From positions 620,001-684,000 of the forward strand of contig NZ_FNEG01000002.1 of assembly GCF_900100075.1 (NCBI RefSeq): a stretch of DNA of 64,000 bases, written 5' to 3'. The stretch is from Chryseobacterium jejuense. Lineage in GTDB: Bacteria; Bacteroidota; Bacteroidia; Flavobacteriales; Weeksellaceae. This document shows, piece after piece, positions 45,204-53,297 of this stretch. The number at the start of each line of letters is the position of its first letter. The stretch's first letter is position 1. The translations under genes were made by a program, and so were the position numbers. Under the pieces are notes generated by a model. It was not told the origin of the DNA, made no database searches, and worked only from the letters and a program-made list of their open reading frames with translations.

Positions 45204-45746
45204 ATGAAATACACCATACAAAATATTAAAGATAGGTTTCAGAAAAAACAAAGGATAAAGTTTTTATTTTTCTGGGGACATACGGTTAAAGATGAAATCA
45301 CCAAATCATGTTTTAGCCAATGGTTTACGGGAAAGTTTGAAGAGGACGGGATTGTCTACAAAACAGCAGAACATTATATGATGGCTGGTAAAGCAAGATT
45401 ATTCAATGATGCTGAAATCTTAGAAAAAATAGTACAGGCACCTACTCCTAATCAAGTTAAAGCTTTAGGAAGAAAAGTCAAAAATTTTGACCCAAAAGTC
45501 TGGAATGAACATAAATATGAGATTGTAAAACAGGGAAATCTTTTAAAGTTCTCACAGAACAATAAGTATAAAGACTTTCTTTTATCAACAGGGGATAAAA
45601 TCCTGGTAGAAGCCAGTCCTTATGATACCATCTGGGGGATAGGAATGCTGGAAACAGATTCAAGAGCAGAAAATCCTTTATTATGGAACGGAGAAAACCT
45701 TTTAGGATTTGCCTTGATGGAAGTACGGGATGAATTAAGAGGGTAA
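45204..45746 (+). CDS. NADAR-family N-glycosidase (YbiA-like)
   Basis: A 180-residue NADAR domain protein. Motifs: FWGHTVKDEITKSCFSQWF (20s-40), TAEHYMMAGKARLF (conserved Glu56), and the C-terminal block LLSTGDKILVEASPYDTIWGIG. E. coli YbiA cleaves N-glycosidic bonds in riboflavin intermediates. Other NADAR proteins remove ADP-ribose from guanine in DNA and counter DarT-type toxins. Given the macro, PARG and DUF4291 neighbours, ADP-ribose removal is the better guess, but the substrate is unproven. It is the first gene behind the strongest promoter/operator in the locus. Confidence 0.9.
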   Translation: MKYTIQNIKDRFQKKQRIKFLFFWGHTVKDEITKSCFSQWFTGKFEEDGIVYKTAEHYMMAGKARLFNDAEILEKIVQAPTPNQVKALGRKVKNFDPKVWNEHKYEIVKQGNLLKFSQNNKYKDFLLSTGDKILVEASPYDTIWGIGMLETDSRAENPLLWNGENLLGFALMEVRDELRG

Positions 45747-45777
45747 AAACACAAGAACCAGTCACAAAATATTAATC

Positions 45778-46323
45778 ATGGAAAAAACAGACCTACATCC
45801 GCAGATATTTTTAATTGAAGACTTTCTTACGGAAGCCGAGTGTGACCAATACATTGCCTTATCACAAGGAAAAGATTTTGAAGAAGCGAAGATCAATGTT
45901 GGAGGACGTCAACTGATGAGCAAAGGGATCAGAAATAATGACAGGCTGATGATTTTTGATAACAATCTGGCTGAAGATCTTTTTAAAAAAGCAGCTGAAT
46001 TTCTTCCACAAGCACATGAAAACTACAGGCTTTTGAATTTCAATGAGATGTTCAGGGTTTATAAGTATTCTCCCGGCCAGCAATTTAAAATGCACCGTGA
46101 CGGAAGCTATATCAGAAACGAAAAAGAGAAGAGTTTCTATACCTTTTTAATTTATCTGAATGATGATTTTGAAGGCGGAGAAACAGAATTTGAAAACTTG
46201 TTCACGGTTGCTCCTAAGAAAGGCACTGCCTTAATCTTTTACCATCCTTTAAGACACGAAGGAAAAACTTTGATGAGCGGATTAAAATATGTTTTAAGAA
46301 CTGATGTAATGTATTCCTGTTAA
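45778..46323 (+). CDS. 2-oxoglutarate-Fe(II) dioxygenase (prolyl 4-hydroxylase-like)
   Basis: A 181-residue double-stranded beta-helix oxygenase. The iron ligands are His106 and Asp108 (MHRDGS) and His160 (PLRHEG); Lys170 or Arg174 should bind 2-oxoglutarate. The motif FLIYLNDDFEGGETEF is characteristic of P4H-type enzymes. Family members hydroxylate proteins or small molecules, and some act on nucleic acids. No substrate is evident. It lies 31 bases after the NADAR gene under the same promoter and ends before a second operator. Confidence 0.88.
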   Translation: MEKTDLHPQIFLIEDFLTEAECDQYIALSQGKDFEEAKINVGGRQLMSKGIRNNDRLMIFDNNLAEDLFKKAAEFLPQAHENYRLLNFNEMFRVYKYSPGQQFKMHRDGSYIRNEKEKSFYTFLIYLNDDFEGGETEFENLFTVAPKKGTALIFYHPLRHEGKTLMSGLKYVLRTDVMYSC

Positions 46324-46337
46324 AATGAATGCAGGAA

Positions 46338-46360
46338 CGAAGCATAGCTATGCTCTTTTT
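46338..46360 (+). terminator. Weak hairpin after the dioxygenase gene
   Basis: The perfect 14-base palindrome AGCATAGCTATGCT (46341-46354) is followed by CTTTTT. It may attenuate read-through into the next transcription unit. Confidence 0.4.
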
Positions 46361-46363
46361 AAT

Positions 46364-46382
46364 TAGCGTAATAATAACACAA
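46364..46382. promoter_or_regulatory. Operator-like palindrome, copy 5
   Basis: TAGCGT-AATAATA-ACACAA, one mismatch to TTGYGT-N7-ACRCAA. It overlaps a -7-like TAATTAG (46360-46366) and lies 13 bases before the next ATG, so it probably controls a second transcript covering the rest of the cluster. Confidence 0.6.
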
Positions 46383-46395
46383 AAAATGATCAGAT

Positions 46396-46731
46396 ATGGA
46401 AGATGAATTAAAACCAAGATTTATCGAATCATTACAGAGAAATAATGATCAGATCAGAGAAGACCGTGCGCGAACGATCGGAGAAGATTCAGAATTGATC
46501 TACAGGCGCAAGGTAGAAGACATCGAGTTGAAAATAAAAAGACTCGAGCGGGAACAGGAAGGACTTATTGATATCAGTCCTTTGGACAGAAACAGTTTGA
46601 CTTTTACGGATTTTAATCCCGAAGCATTCGTTCAGAAAGACATGGAATTATCATTAACAATCAGAAATCTAAATATTCAGTTAGAAGTGAGTCAAAAGAG
46701 ATTTGAATATTTATTTGGAAAAACATTTTAG
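46396..46731 (+). CDS. Small coiled-coil protein of the ADP-ribose cluster
   Basis: A 111-residue, highly charged helical protein. Heptad-like segments run about 40-60 (YRRKVEDIELKIKRLEREQE) and 84-106 (LSLTIRNLNIQLEVSQKRF), joined by DISPLDRNSLTFTDFNPEAF. No family recognised. Its stop lies two bases before the VWA gene, so the two are probably made together; a scaffold or chaperone role for the VWA protein is conceivable. It is the first gene behind operator copy 5. Confidence 0.75.
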   Translation: MEDELKPRFIESLQRNNDQIREDRARTIGEDSELIYRRKVEDIELKIKRLEREQEGLIDISPLDRNSLTFTDFNPEAFVQKDMELSLTIRNLNIQLEVSQKRFEYLFGKTF

Positions 46732-46733
46732 TC

Positions 46734-47588
46734 ATGGGAAGTACAAGATACGATATAGACGCTCGTTATGACAGAGCAAGCAAAGCAGGTTATAAAACAA
46801 AATCTGCAAGTGAAATCTTCACACAGAATGCCAAAAGACAGGCACATCCCTCAATGATTCCTAACGGAATTTCCTTCAGGGAATCAAGAGACTCTGAAGT
46901 GCATCCTAATTCAGTTCCAATTATCCTGGGATTGGATGTAACGGGAAGCATGGGACACATTCCTCATGAACTCATCAGAGAAGGTTTACCCAAGCTGATG
47001 GGTGGAATTATCCAAAGCGGAGTTCCGGATCCGGCATTGCTTTTCCTGGGAATAGGAGATCATGAATGTGACAGCTATCCACTTCAGGTAGGACAGTTTG
47101 AGTCAGGAGATGAAGAACTGGATATGTGGCTTACCCGTACTTATATTGAATCCGGAGGTGGAGGAAATGCTGGTGAAAGCTATCTTTTAGCATGGTATTT
47201 TGCAGCGTTCCATACCAGAACAGATGCCTTTGAAAAAAGAAATCAGAAAGGATTGTTGTTTACTGTAGGAGACGAGCCTTGTCTGAAGGTACTTCCGGCA
47301 TCTGCCATCAGGGAATTGATGGGTTCAGGACAACAAACCTATACTCATTATGAACTGTTGGAGGAAGCTAAAAAACGATACGAAGTATACCACATCAGTG
47401 TCTTACATTCTGATCAGGCTGTAAGAGCAGACAAAGGCTGGAAAGAACTGTTAGGTCAGAATTGTATATCCATAGAAGACCACAGAGAAATTCCGGAGGT
47501 GATCAAAAGGATTATCTGTGAAAAGTTTAAAGATAAAACCTTTGGAACACCAAATCAGGAAGGATTAGACAACGTACAGATGCTTTAG
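46734..47588 (+). CDS. VWA-domain (MIDAS) protein
   Basis: A 284-residue protein with a von Willebrand A-like core. The MIDAS triad begins with Asp68-Val-Thr70-Gly-Ser72 (GLDVTGSMGH), and a Gly/Asn-rich loop ESGGGGNAGESY (about 140-151) supplies further ligands. The N-terminus (about 1-60) is basic and polar. VWA domains bind partner proteins through a bridging metal, often within multi-protein complexes. No enzyme motif is seen. Its position between the coiled-coil and PurA-like genes suggests an adaptor in this system. Confidence 0.82.
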   Translation: MGSTRYDIDARYDRASKAGYKTKSASEIFTQNAKRQAHPSMIPNGISFRESRDSEVHPNSVPIILGLDVTGSMGHIPHELIREGLPKLMGGIIQSGVPDPALLFLGIGDHECDSYPLQVGQFESGDEELDMWLTRTYIESGGGGNAGESYLLAWYFAAFHTRTDAFEKRNQKGLLFTVGDEPCLKVLPASAIRELMGSGQQTYTHYELLEEAKKRYEVYHISVLHSDQAVRADKGWKELLGQNCISIEDHREIPEVIKRIICEKFKDKTFGTPNQEGLDNVQML

Positions 47589-47623
47589 AACACCAATTTG
47601 CCGGAAGGGCAATAATTTTAAAA

Positions 47624-48703
47624 ATGCTAGACATGAAAAAGGCGCAAATAGTTATAGGATTAGGTTTCGGAGATGAAGGAAAAGGGATCACTACAGATTT
47701 TCTGGCTCAGCAAAACCCGGAGTCTGTGGTGATCAGATTTTCAGGAGGTCAACAGGCGGCTCATACAGTAATGATGGAGGATAGAAAACATGTTCATTCG
47801 AGCTTTGCAAGCGGAGCTCTTCGCGGATTACCGTCCTATTTTACGGAACATTGCACGATTCATCCTCAATTTTTATTCAATGAAAGGGAAGAATTAAAAG
47901 CAAAAAACGGAAATACAGAGCTTCATATTCATCCTTTAGCGAAGGTAACTACGCCTTTTGATGTCTGGCAAAACAGAAACAGTTCCAAAAATCTGGAACA
48001 CGGAACTTGTGGAAAAGGAGTAGGGGCAACGATGAAAAGAAATGAAAGCCCTTACAAACTATTCGCTATTGATCTTATCGCTCCAAAAGAAATGCTGGTA
48101 GAAAAACTAAAAGGAATTGCTTATTACTTCGGTTTTATGGATGAAGATCAGATTAATGAACAGATCAATCCTTTTTTAGAAGCTATTGAGCAAATAGATT
48201 GGAAGATTGATGATTACAGCTATCTGAATTCATTTGAAAATCTCATTTTTGAAGGAAGTCAGGGGATTTTATTAGATATGGATCACGGCGTTTTTCCGAA
48301 CGTAACCTATGCTCATACCACCTCAAAAAATGCTTATGAGATCTGTAAAAAGCTTCATATTGAAGATATTGAGATGTTTTATGTGACCAGAAGTTATGCA
48401 ACACGTCACGGAAATGGCTGGATGAGCAATGAAAAAGAGATGATGCTGAAAAACAATGAAGAGGAAACCTGTACCTTTAATGAGTATCAGAAAGACCTGA
48501 GGTTCGGTGATTTAGATTATAAACTATTGAATTATGCCTTAAAATTGGATGGAGCGTATGTCAATTCAACAAAAAAGAATTTAGTGGTAACCTGTCTGGA
48601 TCAGATGGATGAAGAGTTTAAATTTGATAAACTGGAAATGAAGTTTGATACTGTTTTCGGATCTTATTCTCCTTATTCAAAAGGTTTTAAAAGGCTGATT
48701 TAA
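47624..48703 (+). CDS. PurA-like (adenylosuccinate synthetase superfamily) enzyme
   Basis: A 359-residue relative of adenylosuccinate synthetase, about 70 residues shorter than housekeeping PurA (about 425-430). The GTP/IMP site is partly kept: GFGDEGKG (Asp17 likely catalytic base) and AAHT (His47, normally GHT). Later parts such as TRSYATRHGNGWM and VTCLDQMDE align with PurA regions (TRxGxGP, LTKLD). The replacement of NAGHT and the shortening suggest it joins a different acid to a nucleotide or nucleobase. An alternative start is the ATG at 47633. It has no pur neighbours. Confidence 0.8.
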   Translation: MLDMKKAQIVIGLGFGDEGKGITTDFLAQQNPESVVIRFSGGQQAAHTVMMEDRKHVHSSFASGALRGLPSYFTEHCTIHPQFLFNEREELKAKNGNTELHIHPLAKVTTPFDVWQNRNSSKNLEHGTCGKGVGATMKRNESPYKLFAIDLIAPKEMLVEKLKGIAYYFGFMDEDQINEQINPFLEAIEQIDWKIDDYSYLNSFENLIFEGSQGILLDMDHGVFPNVTYAHTTSKNAYEICKKLHIEDIEMFYVTRSYATRHGNGWMSNEKEMMLKNNEEETCTFNEYQKDLRFGDLDYKLLNYALKLDGAYVNSTKKNLVVTCLDQMDEEFKFDKLEMKFDTVFGSYSPYSKGFKRLI

Positions 48704-48784
48704 TACTGAATACAGAGGTTTTATCTTATATTTAGGGTTGGAATAGAATGATGAGGTAAATAAATGCATTTTGAAAAAGAAACA

Positions 48785-49261
48785 ATGAAAACGATACACT
48801 ATTTAAAAGGAGATGCTACAGTTCCACAGGCAAAAGGAATAAAAATTATTGCTCATATCTGTAATGATCTGGGAGGTTGGGGAAAAGGCTTTGTACTGGC
48901 AGTTTCCAAAAGATGGGAAGCTCCGGAAAAAGAGTACAGAAATTGGCACCGTTTCAGAAGTGAAAATCATTTTGGATTAGGAGAAATTCAGATTGTACAG
49001 GTTGAAAAATATATCTATGTAGCCAATATGATCGGGCAGAAAGGAATGAAAACTGGAAGCAATGGAGTTCCCGTTCGCTATGAAGCCATTGAAAAATGTC
49101 TGGAAACATTAGCCAAAGAAGCCATAGAACTCGATGCAAGCATTCATATGCCGAGAATTGGATGTGGATTGGCAGGCGGAAAATGGGAGCAGATAGAACC
49201 TATCATAGAAAGAACCCTACTGAATAAAAATGTTGAGGTATATGTCTATGATTTTGATTAA
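48785..49261 (+). CDS. Macro-domain protein (ALC1/TARG1-like)
   Basis: A 158-residue single macro domain. The ADP-ribose-binding parts are IKIIAHICNDLGGWGKGFVLAVS at the N-terminus and MPRIGCGLAGGKWEQIEPII near the C-terminus. This ICND-x-GGWGKGF form is that of the ALC1/TARG1/DarG branch, whose members remove ADP-ribose from proteins or thymine in DNA. The frame opens seven codons earlier (48764), but the conserved MKTIHYLKGDAT starts at 48785. DarG-like proteins neutralise DarT toxins; no DarT is present here. Confidence 0.9.
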   Translation: MKTIHYLKGDATVPQAKGIKIIAHICNDLGGWGKGFVLAVSKRWEAPEKEYRNWHRFRSENHFGLGEIQIVQVEKYIYVANMIGQKGMKTGSNGVPVRYEAIEKCLETLAKEAIELDASIHMPRIGCGLAGGKWEQIEPIIERTLLNKNVEVYVYDFD

Positions 49262-49267
49262 TAAGTG

Positions 49268-49861
49268 ATGAAAGAATTTGAAATAAGAGCAGATTATACC
49301 AGTGATACTATTGTTGTCTATCAGGCTTACAATAAAGCCATTGCAAAAGCTGCAGTAGAGAATCAGAAGTTCAGTGCTCCTTTTTCATTCAGCAGGATGA
49401 CGTGGATTAAACCTTCTTTTCTCTGGATGATGGAAAGAAGCAATTACGGACAGAAATCCAATCAGGAATGTACTCTTGCGATACATATTAAGCGGGAAGC
49501 CTGGGAAAAAGCCTTGAAACTGGCTATTTTAACCTCTCCTGAAAAAAGAGTCTATCCCAATCCCAAAATTTGGGAAGAAGAGTTTGAAAAAGCCAAAGTA
49601 TATGTACAATGGGATCCGGAAAGGAATATTAAAGGAAACAAACTGGAATATCGTTCCATTCAGGTTGGAATCAGTCGCTATCTGATAGAAGAATTTAATG
49701 AAGACTGGATTGTAAAAATAGAAGATTATTCACCCCTGGTAAAAAAAATTTTAACCCTTACCAAGCAAGGAGAATTTAATAAAGCAAAGAAGCTATTGCC
49801 TATAGAAAAAATATATCCGCTATCCCATGAGATTGCTCAGAGGATAGGATCAGAAAATTAA
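49268..49861 (+). CDS. DUF4291 protein 1
   Basis: A 197-residue DUF4291 protein. Hallmarks: VVYQAYNKAIAKAAVENQKF, RMTWIKPSFLWMM, QECTLAIHIK and QWDPERNIKGNKLEYRSIQVG. I recall DUF4291 being placed near ADP-ribosyltransferases in comparative genomics, but no activity is shown by sequence alone. A paralogue with the same motifs is encoded at 50846. A GTG at 49265 could also start the frame; the ATG at 49268 is preferred. It lies six bases after the macro-domain gene. Confidence 0.85.
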   Translation: MKEFEIRADYTSDTIVVYQAYNKAIAKAAVENQKFSAPFSFSRMTWIKPSFLWMMERSNYGQKSNQECTLAIHIKREAWEKALKLAILTSPEKRVYPNPKIWEEEFEKAKVYVQWDPERNIKGNKLEYRSIQVGISRYLIEEFNEDWIVKIEDYSPLVKKILTLTKQGEFNKAKKLLPIEKIYPLSHEIAQRIGSEN

Positions 49862-49895
49862 AATAATCATCACGAGTCCGTAAGATTGTAAAAAA

Positions 49896-49955
49896 TATTC
49901 GTGCATTCGTGGCGAAAAAAAAGAATTAAATGATAATGCCACGAATGCACGAATA
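49896..49955. repeat. 18-bp perfect inverted repeat inside the operon
   Basis: TATTCGTGCATTCGTGGC (49896-49913) and its complement (49938-49955) enclose a 24-base loop. A related single arm, ATTCGTGCATTAGTGGC, occurs near 52031-52047. It is a dispersed repeat that will form an RNA hairpin between the DUF4291 and PARG genes. Confidence 0.7.
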
Positions 49956-50033
49956 CAATATACAGTGTGATTACAATGAGTTTTTTAAATGATGTATTTG
50001 CTAGAAAATTCGTAGCCAAAAACAAAAACAATC

Positions 50034-50849
50034 ATGACCAATAAAGGAATGGCAAAAGATACATTGGATATCCTAGCCAGAAAATATTATATAAACACAG
50101 AAAACGAAAGAATAGATATAGCAAAAGAGCTGGAAATCAGTAAAAAAGAAACCGGTCTTTTCACTCCGGAACAGCTTTCTGAAATGACAATGAGGCCAAT
50201 GCCTGAAACTCATTTTGAAACTCAATTTGAAACATGGCGCTGCAGCTCACTAAAAGCTATTTTAGAATTAGCCGCAGCTGAAGATCAGGAAAAGATCATG
50301 TGCTTGAATTTTGCATCAGCAAAAAATCCAGGTGGTGGATTCATCAATGGAGCAGAAGCACAGGAAGAAAGCCTGGCAAGAACTTCAGGTTTGCATGAAA
50401 GCCTGCTTCAGGCCTGGGATTATTACACTGTTCACAGGGCAATGGAATCGTGTTTTTATACCGATACAATGATTTACAGTCCAAAAGTTCCAGTATTTAG
50501 AAAAGATAAAGGAGAACTTTTACCTAAACCTGTTCTGTGTAATTTTATAACGTCCCCGGCAGTTAATGCAGGCGTGGTAAAACGTCAGGAACCTGAAAGA
50601 GAAAAAGAGATATTAGGTGCCATGGACATAAGAACAGATAAAATGCTGTCATTAGCCCTATATCATGGAAATGAAACTCTTATTTTAGGAGCCTGGGGCT
50701 GTGGAGTATTCAAAAACGATCCGAAAGAAATTGCCGGTCTTTTCAAAAAGTACCTCCAGGGAAAATATAAGAATAAATTTAAAAGAGTGGTTTTTGCAGT
50801 GCTTACAAAGAAAGAGGAGATGCTGAAGCCATTTGAAGAAATACAATGA
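50034..50849 (+). CDS. Microbial-type poly(ADP-ribose) glycohydrolase (TIGR02452 family)
   Basis: A 271-residue bacterial PARG-type protein. The catalytic signature GGG-x(6-8)-QEE is intact: Gly100-102 (NPGGGF) and Gln110-Glu111-Glu112 (AQEESLAR). The GAWGCGVFKNDP motif near the C-terminus is the family phosphate-binding loop. Such enzymes hydrolyse ADP-ribose chains or protein-linked ADP-ribose. The N-terminal about 60 residues are the extra helical region usual in TIGR02452 proteins. It sits between the two DUF4291 genes and overlaps the second by four bases. Confidence 0.93.
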   Translation: MTNKGMAKDTLDILARKYYINTENERIDIAKELEISKKETGLFTPEQLSEMTMRPMPETHFETQFETWRCSSLKAILELAAAEDQEKIMCLNFASAKNPGGGFINGAEAQEESLARTSGLHESLLQAWDYYTVHRAMESCFYTDTMIYSPKVPVFRKDKGELLPKPVLCNFITSPAVNAGVVKRQEPEREKEILGAMDIRTDKMLSLALYHGNETLILGAWGCGVFKNDPKEIAGLFKKYLQGKYKNKFKRVVFAVLTKKEEMLKPFEEIQ

Positions 50850-51481
50850 AACTTACATTAAAAAAATATAAAGAACAGTTACCAGATTGGCCTCAAAAAG
50901 GGCATCACATTATGGCACAGTATGATGATGAGAAAATTGTAGTCTATCAGTCATACAAAAGAGCAATAGGAGAATTTGCAGTTAAAAATCAATATTTTGG
51001 TGGTGGATTCAGTCTGGAAAGGATGACTTGGATAAAACCTAATTTCCTTTGGATGATGTATCGTAATGGCTGGGGAACAAAAGAAGGACAGGAATGTGTA
51101 TTGGCTATACATCTAAAGTTAGATGCATTCAAAAAATACCTTGAAAATTCTATTGTTTCTAGCTATATTGATGATCTTGGAATATCCAGAGAAGTGTGGC
51201 AGAATCGGGTAAAAGAATCATCTGTAAGACTTCAGTGGGATCCGGATCATGATCCTTTTGGAAACAAACTGGAAAGAAGAGCTATACAAATTGGTTTAAG
51301 AGATGAGCATATTCATTCTTTTGCAAAAGAAGATATTATTTTAATTGAAAATATCTCTGATTTTGTAAAAGAGCAGTACCATTCTGTCCTGAATGATGAT
51401 TTAGATCAGCTTGTCATTCCTGAAGAAAAACCATTATTATTTGATGATGAGGTTCTTAACAGGAAACTTAATTTAAAGTAA
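50846..51481 (+). CDS. DUF4291 protein 2
   Basis: A 211-residue paralogue of the 49268 gene with the same motif order: [43 protein letters not shown] and [21 protein letters not shown]. It has a longer middle ([16 protein letters not shown]) and an acidic C-terminus. Its ATG overlaps the PARG stop (ATGA), so expression is coupled to PARG. Keeping two diverged DUF4291 copies in one operon suggests different targets or a complex. Activity is not proven. Confidence 0.85.
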   Translation: MKLTLKKYKEQLPDWPQKGHHIMAQYDDEKIVVYQSYKRAIGEFAVKNQYFGGGFSLERMTWIKPNFLWMMYRNGWGTKEGQECVLAIHLKLDAFKKYLENSIVSSYIDDLGISREVWQNRVKESSVRLQWDPDHDPFGNKLERRAIQIGLRDEHIHSFAKEDIILIENISDFVKEQYHSVLNDDLDQLVIPEEKPLLFDDEVLNRKLNLK

Positions 51482-51509
51482 TGATTACAATTACTTTGAA
51501 AAAAAAATT

Positions 51510-52025
51510 ATGAAAATTGAAGTTATAAAAGGAGACATCACAAAAATTAATACAGATGCCATTGTCAATGCAGCTAATTCTTCTTTATTGGGAGGTGGGG
51601 GTGTAGATGGTGCCATTCATCGAGCAGGAGGACCACAAATTCTGGAAGACTGTAGAGCAATCAGAAACAGACAAGGTAAATGCAATACAGGGGAAGCAGT
51701 AGTAACAACAGCAGGAAATCTTTCTGCGCAATATGTTATTCATACTGTAGGGCCGGTTTGGAATGATGATAAAGAAAAAAGCTCAAAGCTTTTATTAGAT
51801 TGTTATAAGAACTCTTTACTGTTGGCAGAAAATCTTGGAGTTAAAACCATAGCTTTTCCTAATATCAGTACAGGAATTTATAAATTTCCAAAAGAACTGG
51901 CAGCAGAAATAGCTGTTGATGAAGTAAGAAAATTTCAATCAGATATCATAGAGAAAGTTATTTTTGTCTGTTTTGATGAAGAGAATGAAGAAATTTATAA
52001 AAAGCTTTTAAATCCTCCTCTTTAA
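51510..52025 (+). CDS. MacroD-type macro-domain protein (YmdB-like)
   Basis: A 171-residue single macro domain. [24 protein letters not shown] (near 20-43) and [12 protein letters not shown] (near 117-128) form the ADP-ribose pocket of the MacroD/YmdB class. These proteins deacetylate O-acetyl-ADP-ribose (the sirtuin product) and remove ADP-ribose from acidic residues. The sirtuin encoded next would supply that substrate. It is distinct from the ALC1-like macro protein of the same operon. Confidence 0.94.
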   Translation: MKIEVIKGDITKINTDAIVNAANSSLLGGGGVDGAIHRAGGPQILEDCRAIRNRQGKCNTGEAVVTTAGNLSAQYVIHTVGPVWNDDKEKSSKLLLDCYKNSLLLAENLGVKTIAFPNISTGIYKFPKELAAEIAVDEVRKFQSDIIEKVIFVCFDEENEEIYKKLLNPPL

Positions 52026-52086
52026 AATCAATTATATTCGTGCATTAGTGGCCAAAAAAACAGTGTACAAAATAAAATTAAAACCA

Positions 52087-52773
52087 ATGAAAAAACTAAC
52101 CATATTAAGCGGAGCAGGAATCAGTGCAGAAAGCGGAATTCAAACCTTCAGAGACGGAGATGGTCTCTGGGAAAATCATAATGTAACCGATGTGGCCAGT
52201 CCGGAAGGATGGAGAAAAGACAGAGCTTTAGTATTGGAATTTTACAACCAGAGAAGACGTCAACTTCACGAAGTAGAACCTAATGAAGCCCACAAATTAG
52301 TAGCAGAACTGGAAAAATATTTTGAGGTACAGATTATTACCCAAAACATTGATGATCTGCATGAAAGAGCCGGTTCCACTAAGATTCTTCACATCCACGG
52401 AGAATTGTTCAAATCATGTTCTTGTAACAATAAAAGACTGACTTATGAACAAAAAGACGATATCAAACTTGGAGATAAAGCCGAAGATGGCGCCCAATTG
52501 AGGCCGTTTATCGTTTGGTTCGGAGAAGATGTTCCTTTATATCAGGATGCCAGAGAAATGGTAAAAGATTCAGATATTTTAGTGGTAATCGGAACTTCTT
52601 TACAAGTATATCCTGCAGCCGGATTAATCCATGATATTAAAGATGACTGCCTTTTAATTGTTATCAATCCTAATGAAACAGGTTTTGGCTATGGGCAGAG
52701 AGCTGTGGTTATGAAAGAAACCGCAACGCAGGGAATGAAGCTCTTATTTGATAAACTGGTAAATCTTGCCTGA
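52087..52773 (+). CDS. cobB: Sir2-family NAD-dependent deacylase (class III-like)
   Basis: A 228-residue sirtuin. NAD site GAGISAESGIQTFR (8-21), QNIDDLHERAGS (about 92-103), and the catalytic His in LHIHGEL. Tyr-x2-Arg in FYNQRRRQ fits the class III (SIRT5/CobB) demalonylase/desuccinylase pocket. The structural zinc region has only CSC; the second cysteine pair is missing, which I recall in related Bacteroidota sirtuins. Its product O-acetyl-ADP-ribose would feed the MacroD protein encoded upstream. The frame opens at 52048, but that lies in the dispersed repeat; the ATG at 52087 fits the family start. Confidence 0.9.
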   Translation: MKKLTILSGAGISAESGIQTFRDGDGLWENHNVTDVASPEGWRKDRALVLEFYNQRRRQLHEVEPNEAHKLVAELEKYFEVQIITQNIDDLHERAGSTKILHIHGELFKSCSCNNKRLTYEQKDDIKLGDKAEDGAQLRPFIVWFGEDVPLYQDAREMVKDSDILVVIGTSLQVYPAAGLIHDIKDDCLLIVINPNETGFGYGQRAVVMKETATQGMKLLFDKLVNLA

Positions 52774-52800
52774 TATTAAAAAATTATACTCAATAAACAA

Positions 52801-53280
52801 ATGAAATCTTTCCTAAAAATATTGACCAGTATGTTTTCCAAAGATGATCCAGAGAATAAAAGTCCGGATTTCCCATTGAAGAAATATCATGGAAGAATCG
52901 AAATCAATAAAGCTTTGGAAGTTGGAAATTGCCGTGTTCATTATTCGCTGGATTATGCATTTCAGACTCCGGTTGAAGTACTGAATAGGGTAAAGGATAA
53001 TACCTTACTTTGGATAGACAATCAAAATAGTCTGCTTGGTTTTTCAGATCAAAAGAAAACCTTACTAGTTCCTTTAAATAAGATCAATGGAATAGAAATT
53101 CAAAATATGCTGAAGGGAAAAGGCCCGGCTGAATCTTGTTTGTGGATTTACCTGTACAAAAAATCGTTTGTGACCCTTTCAATATCACCGGAGATCTATT
53201 ATTTTGATCAATATGCGGATGATATCCATAAAACAACAGGGTTTACAGTGACTTTTTCCCCCGAATTTTATAATGCTTAA
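52801..53280 (+). CDS. Unknown protein of the ADP-ribose cluster
   Basis: A 159-residue protein that I do not recognise. It has no signal peptide or membrane helix. Alternating hydrophobic and polar stretches (KNTLLWIDNQNSLLGFSDQKKTLLVPLNKINGIEIQNML and SCLWIYLYKKSFVTLSISPEIYYF) suggest a compact, mostly beta domain. It lies between the sirtuin and kptA genes, 18 bases before kptA, so it is probably part of the transcript. Confidence 0.65.
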   Translation: MKSFLKILTSMFSKDDPENKSPDFPLKKYHGRIEINKALEVGNCRVHYSLDYAFQTPVEVLNRVKDNTLLWIDNQNSLLGFSDQKKTLLVPLNKINGIEIQNMLKGKGPAESCLWIYLYKKSFVTLSISPEIYYFDQYADDIHKTTGFTVTFSPEFYNA

Positions 53281-53297
53281 TTAAAACACAAAAAACA

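Noticed and set aside
47624-48703. Housekeeping adenylosuccinate synthetase
   Set aside because: About 70 residues too short, altered GHT motif and non-purine neighbours; a canonical purA is expected elsewhere.
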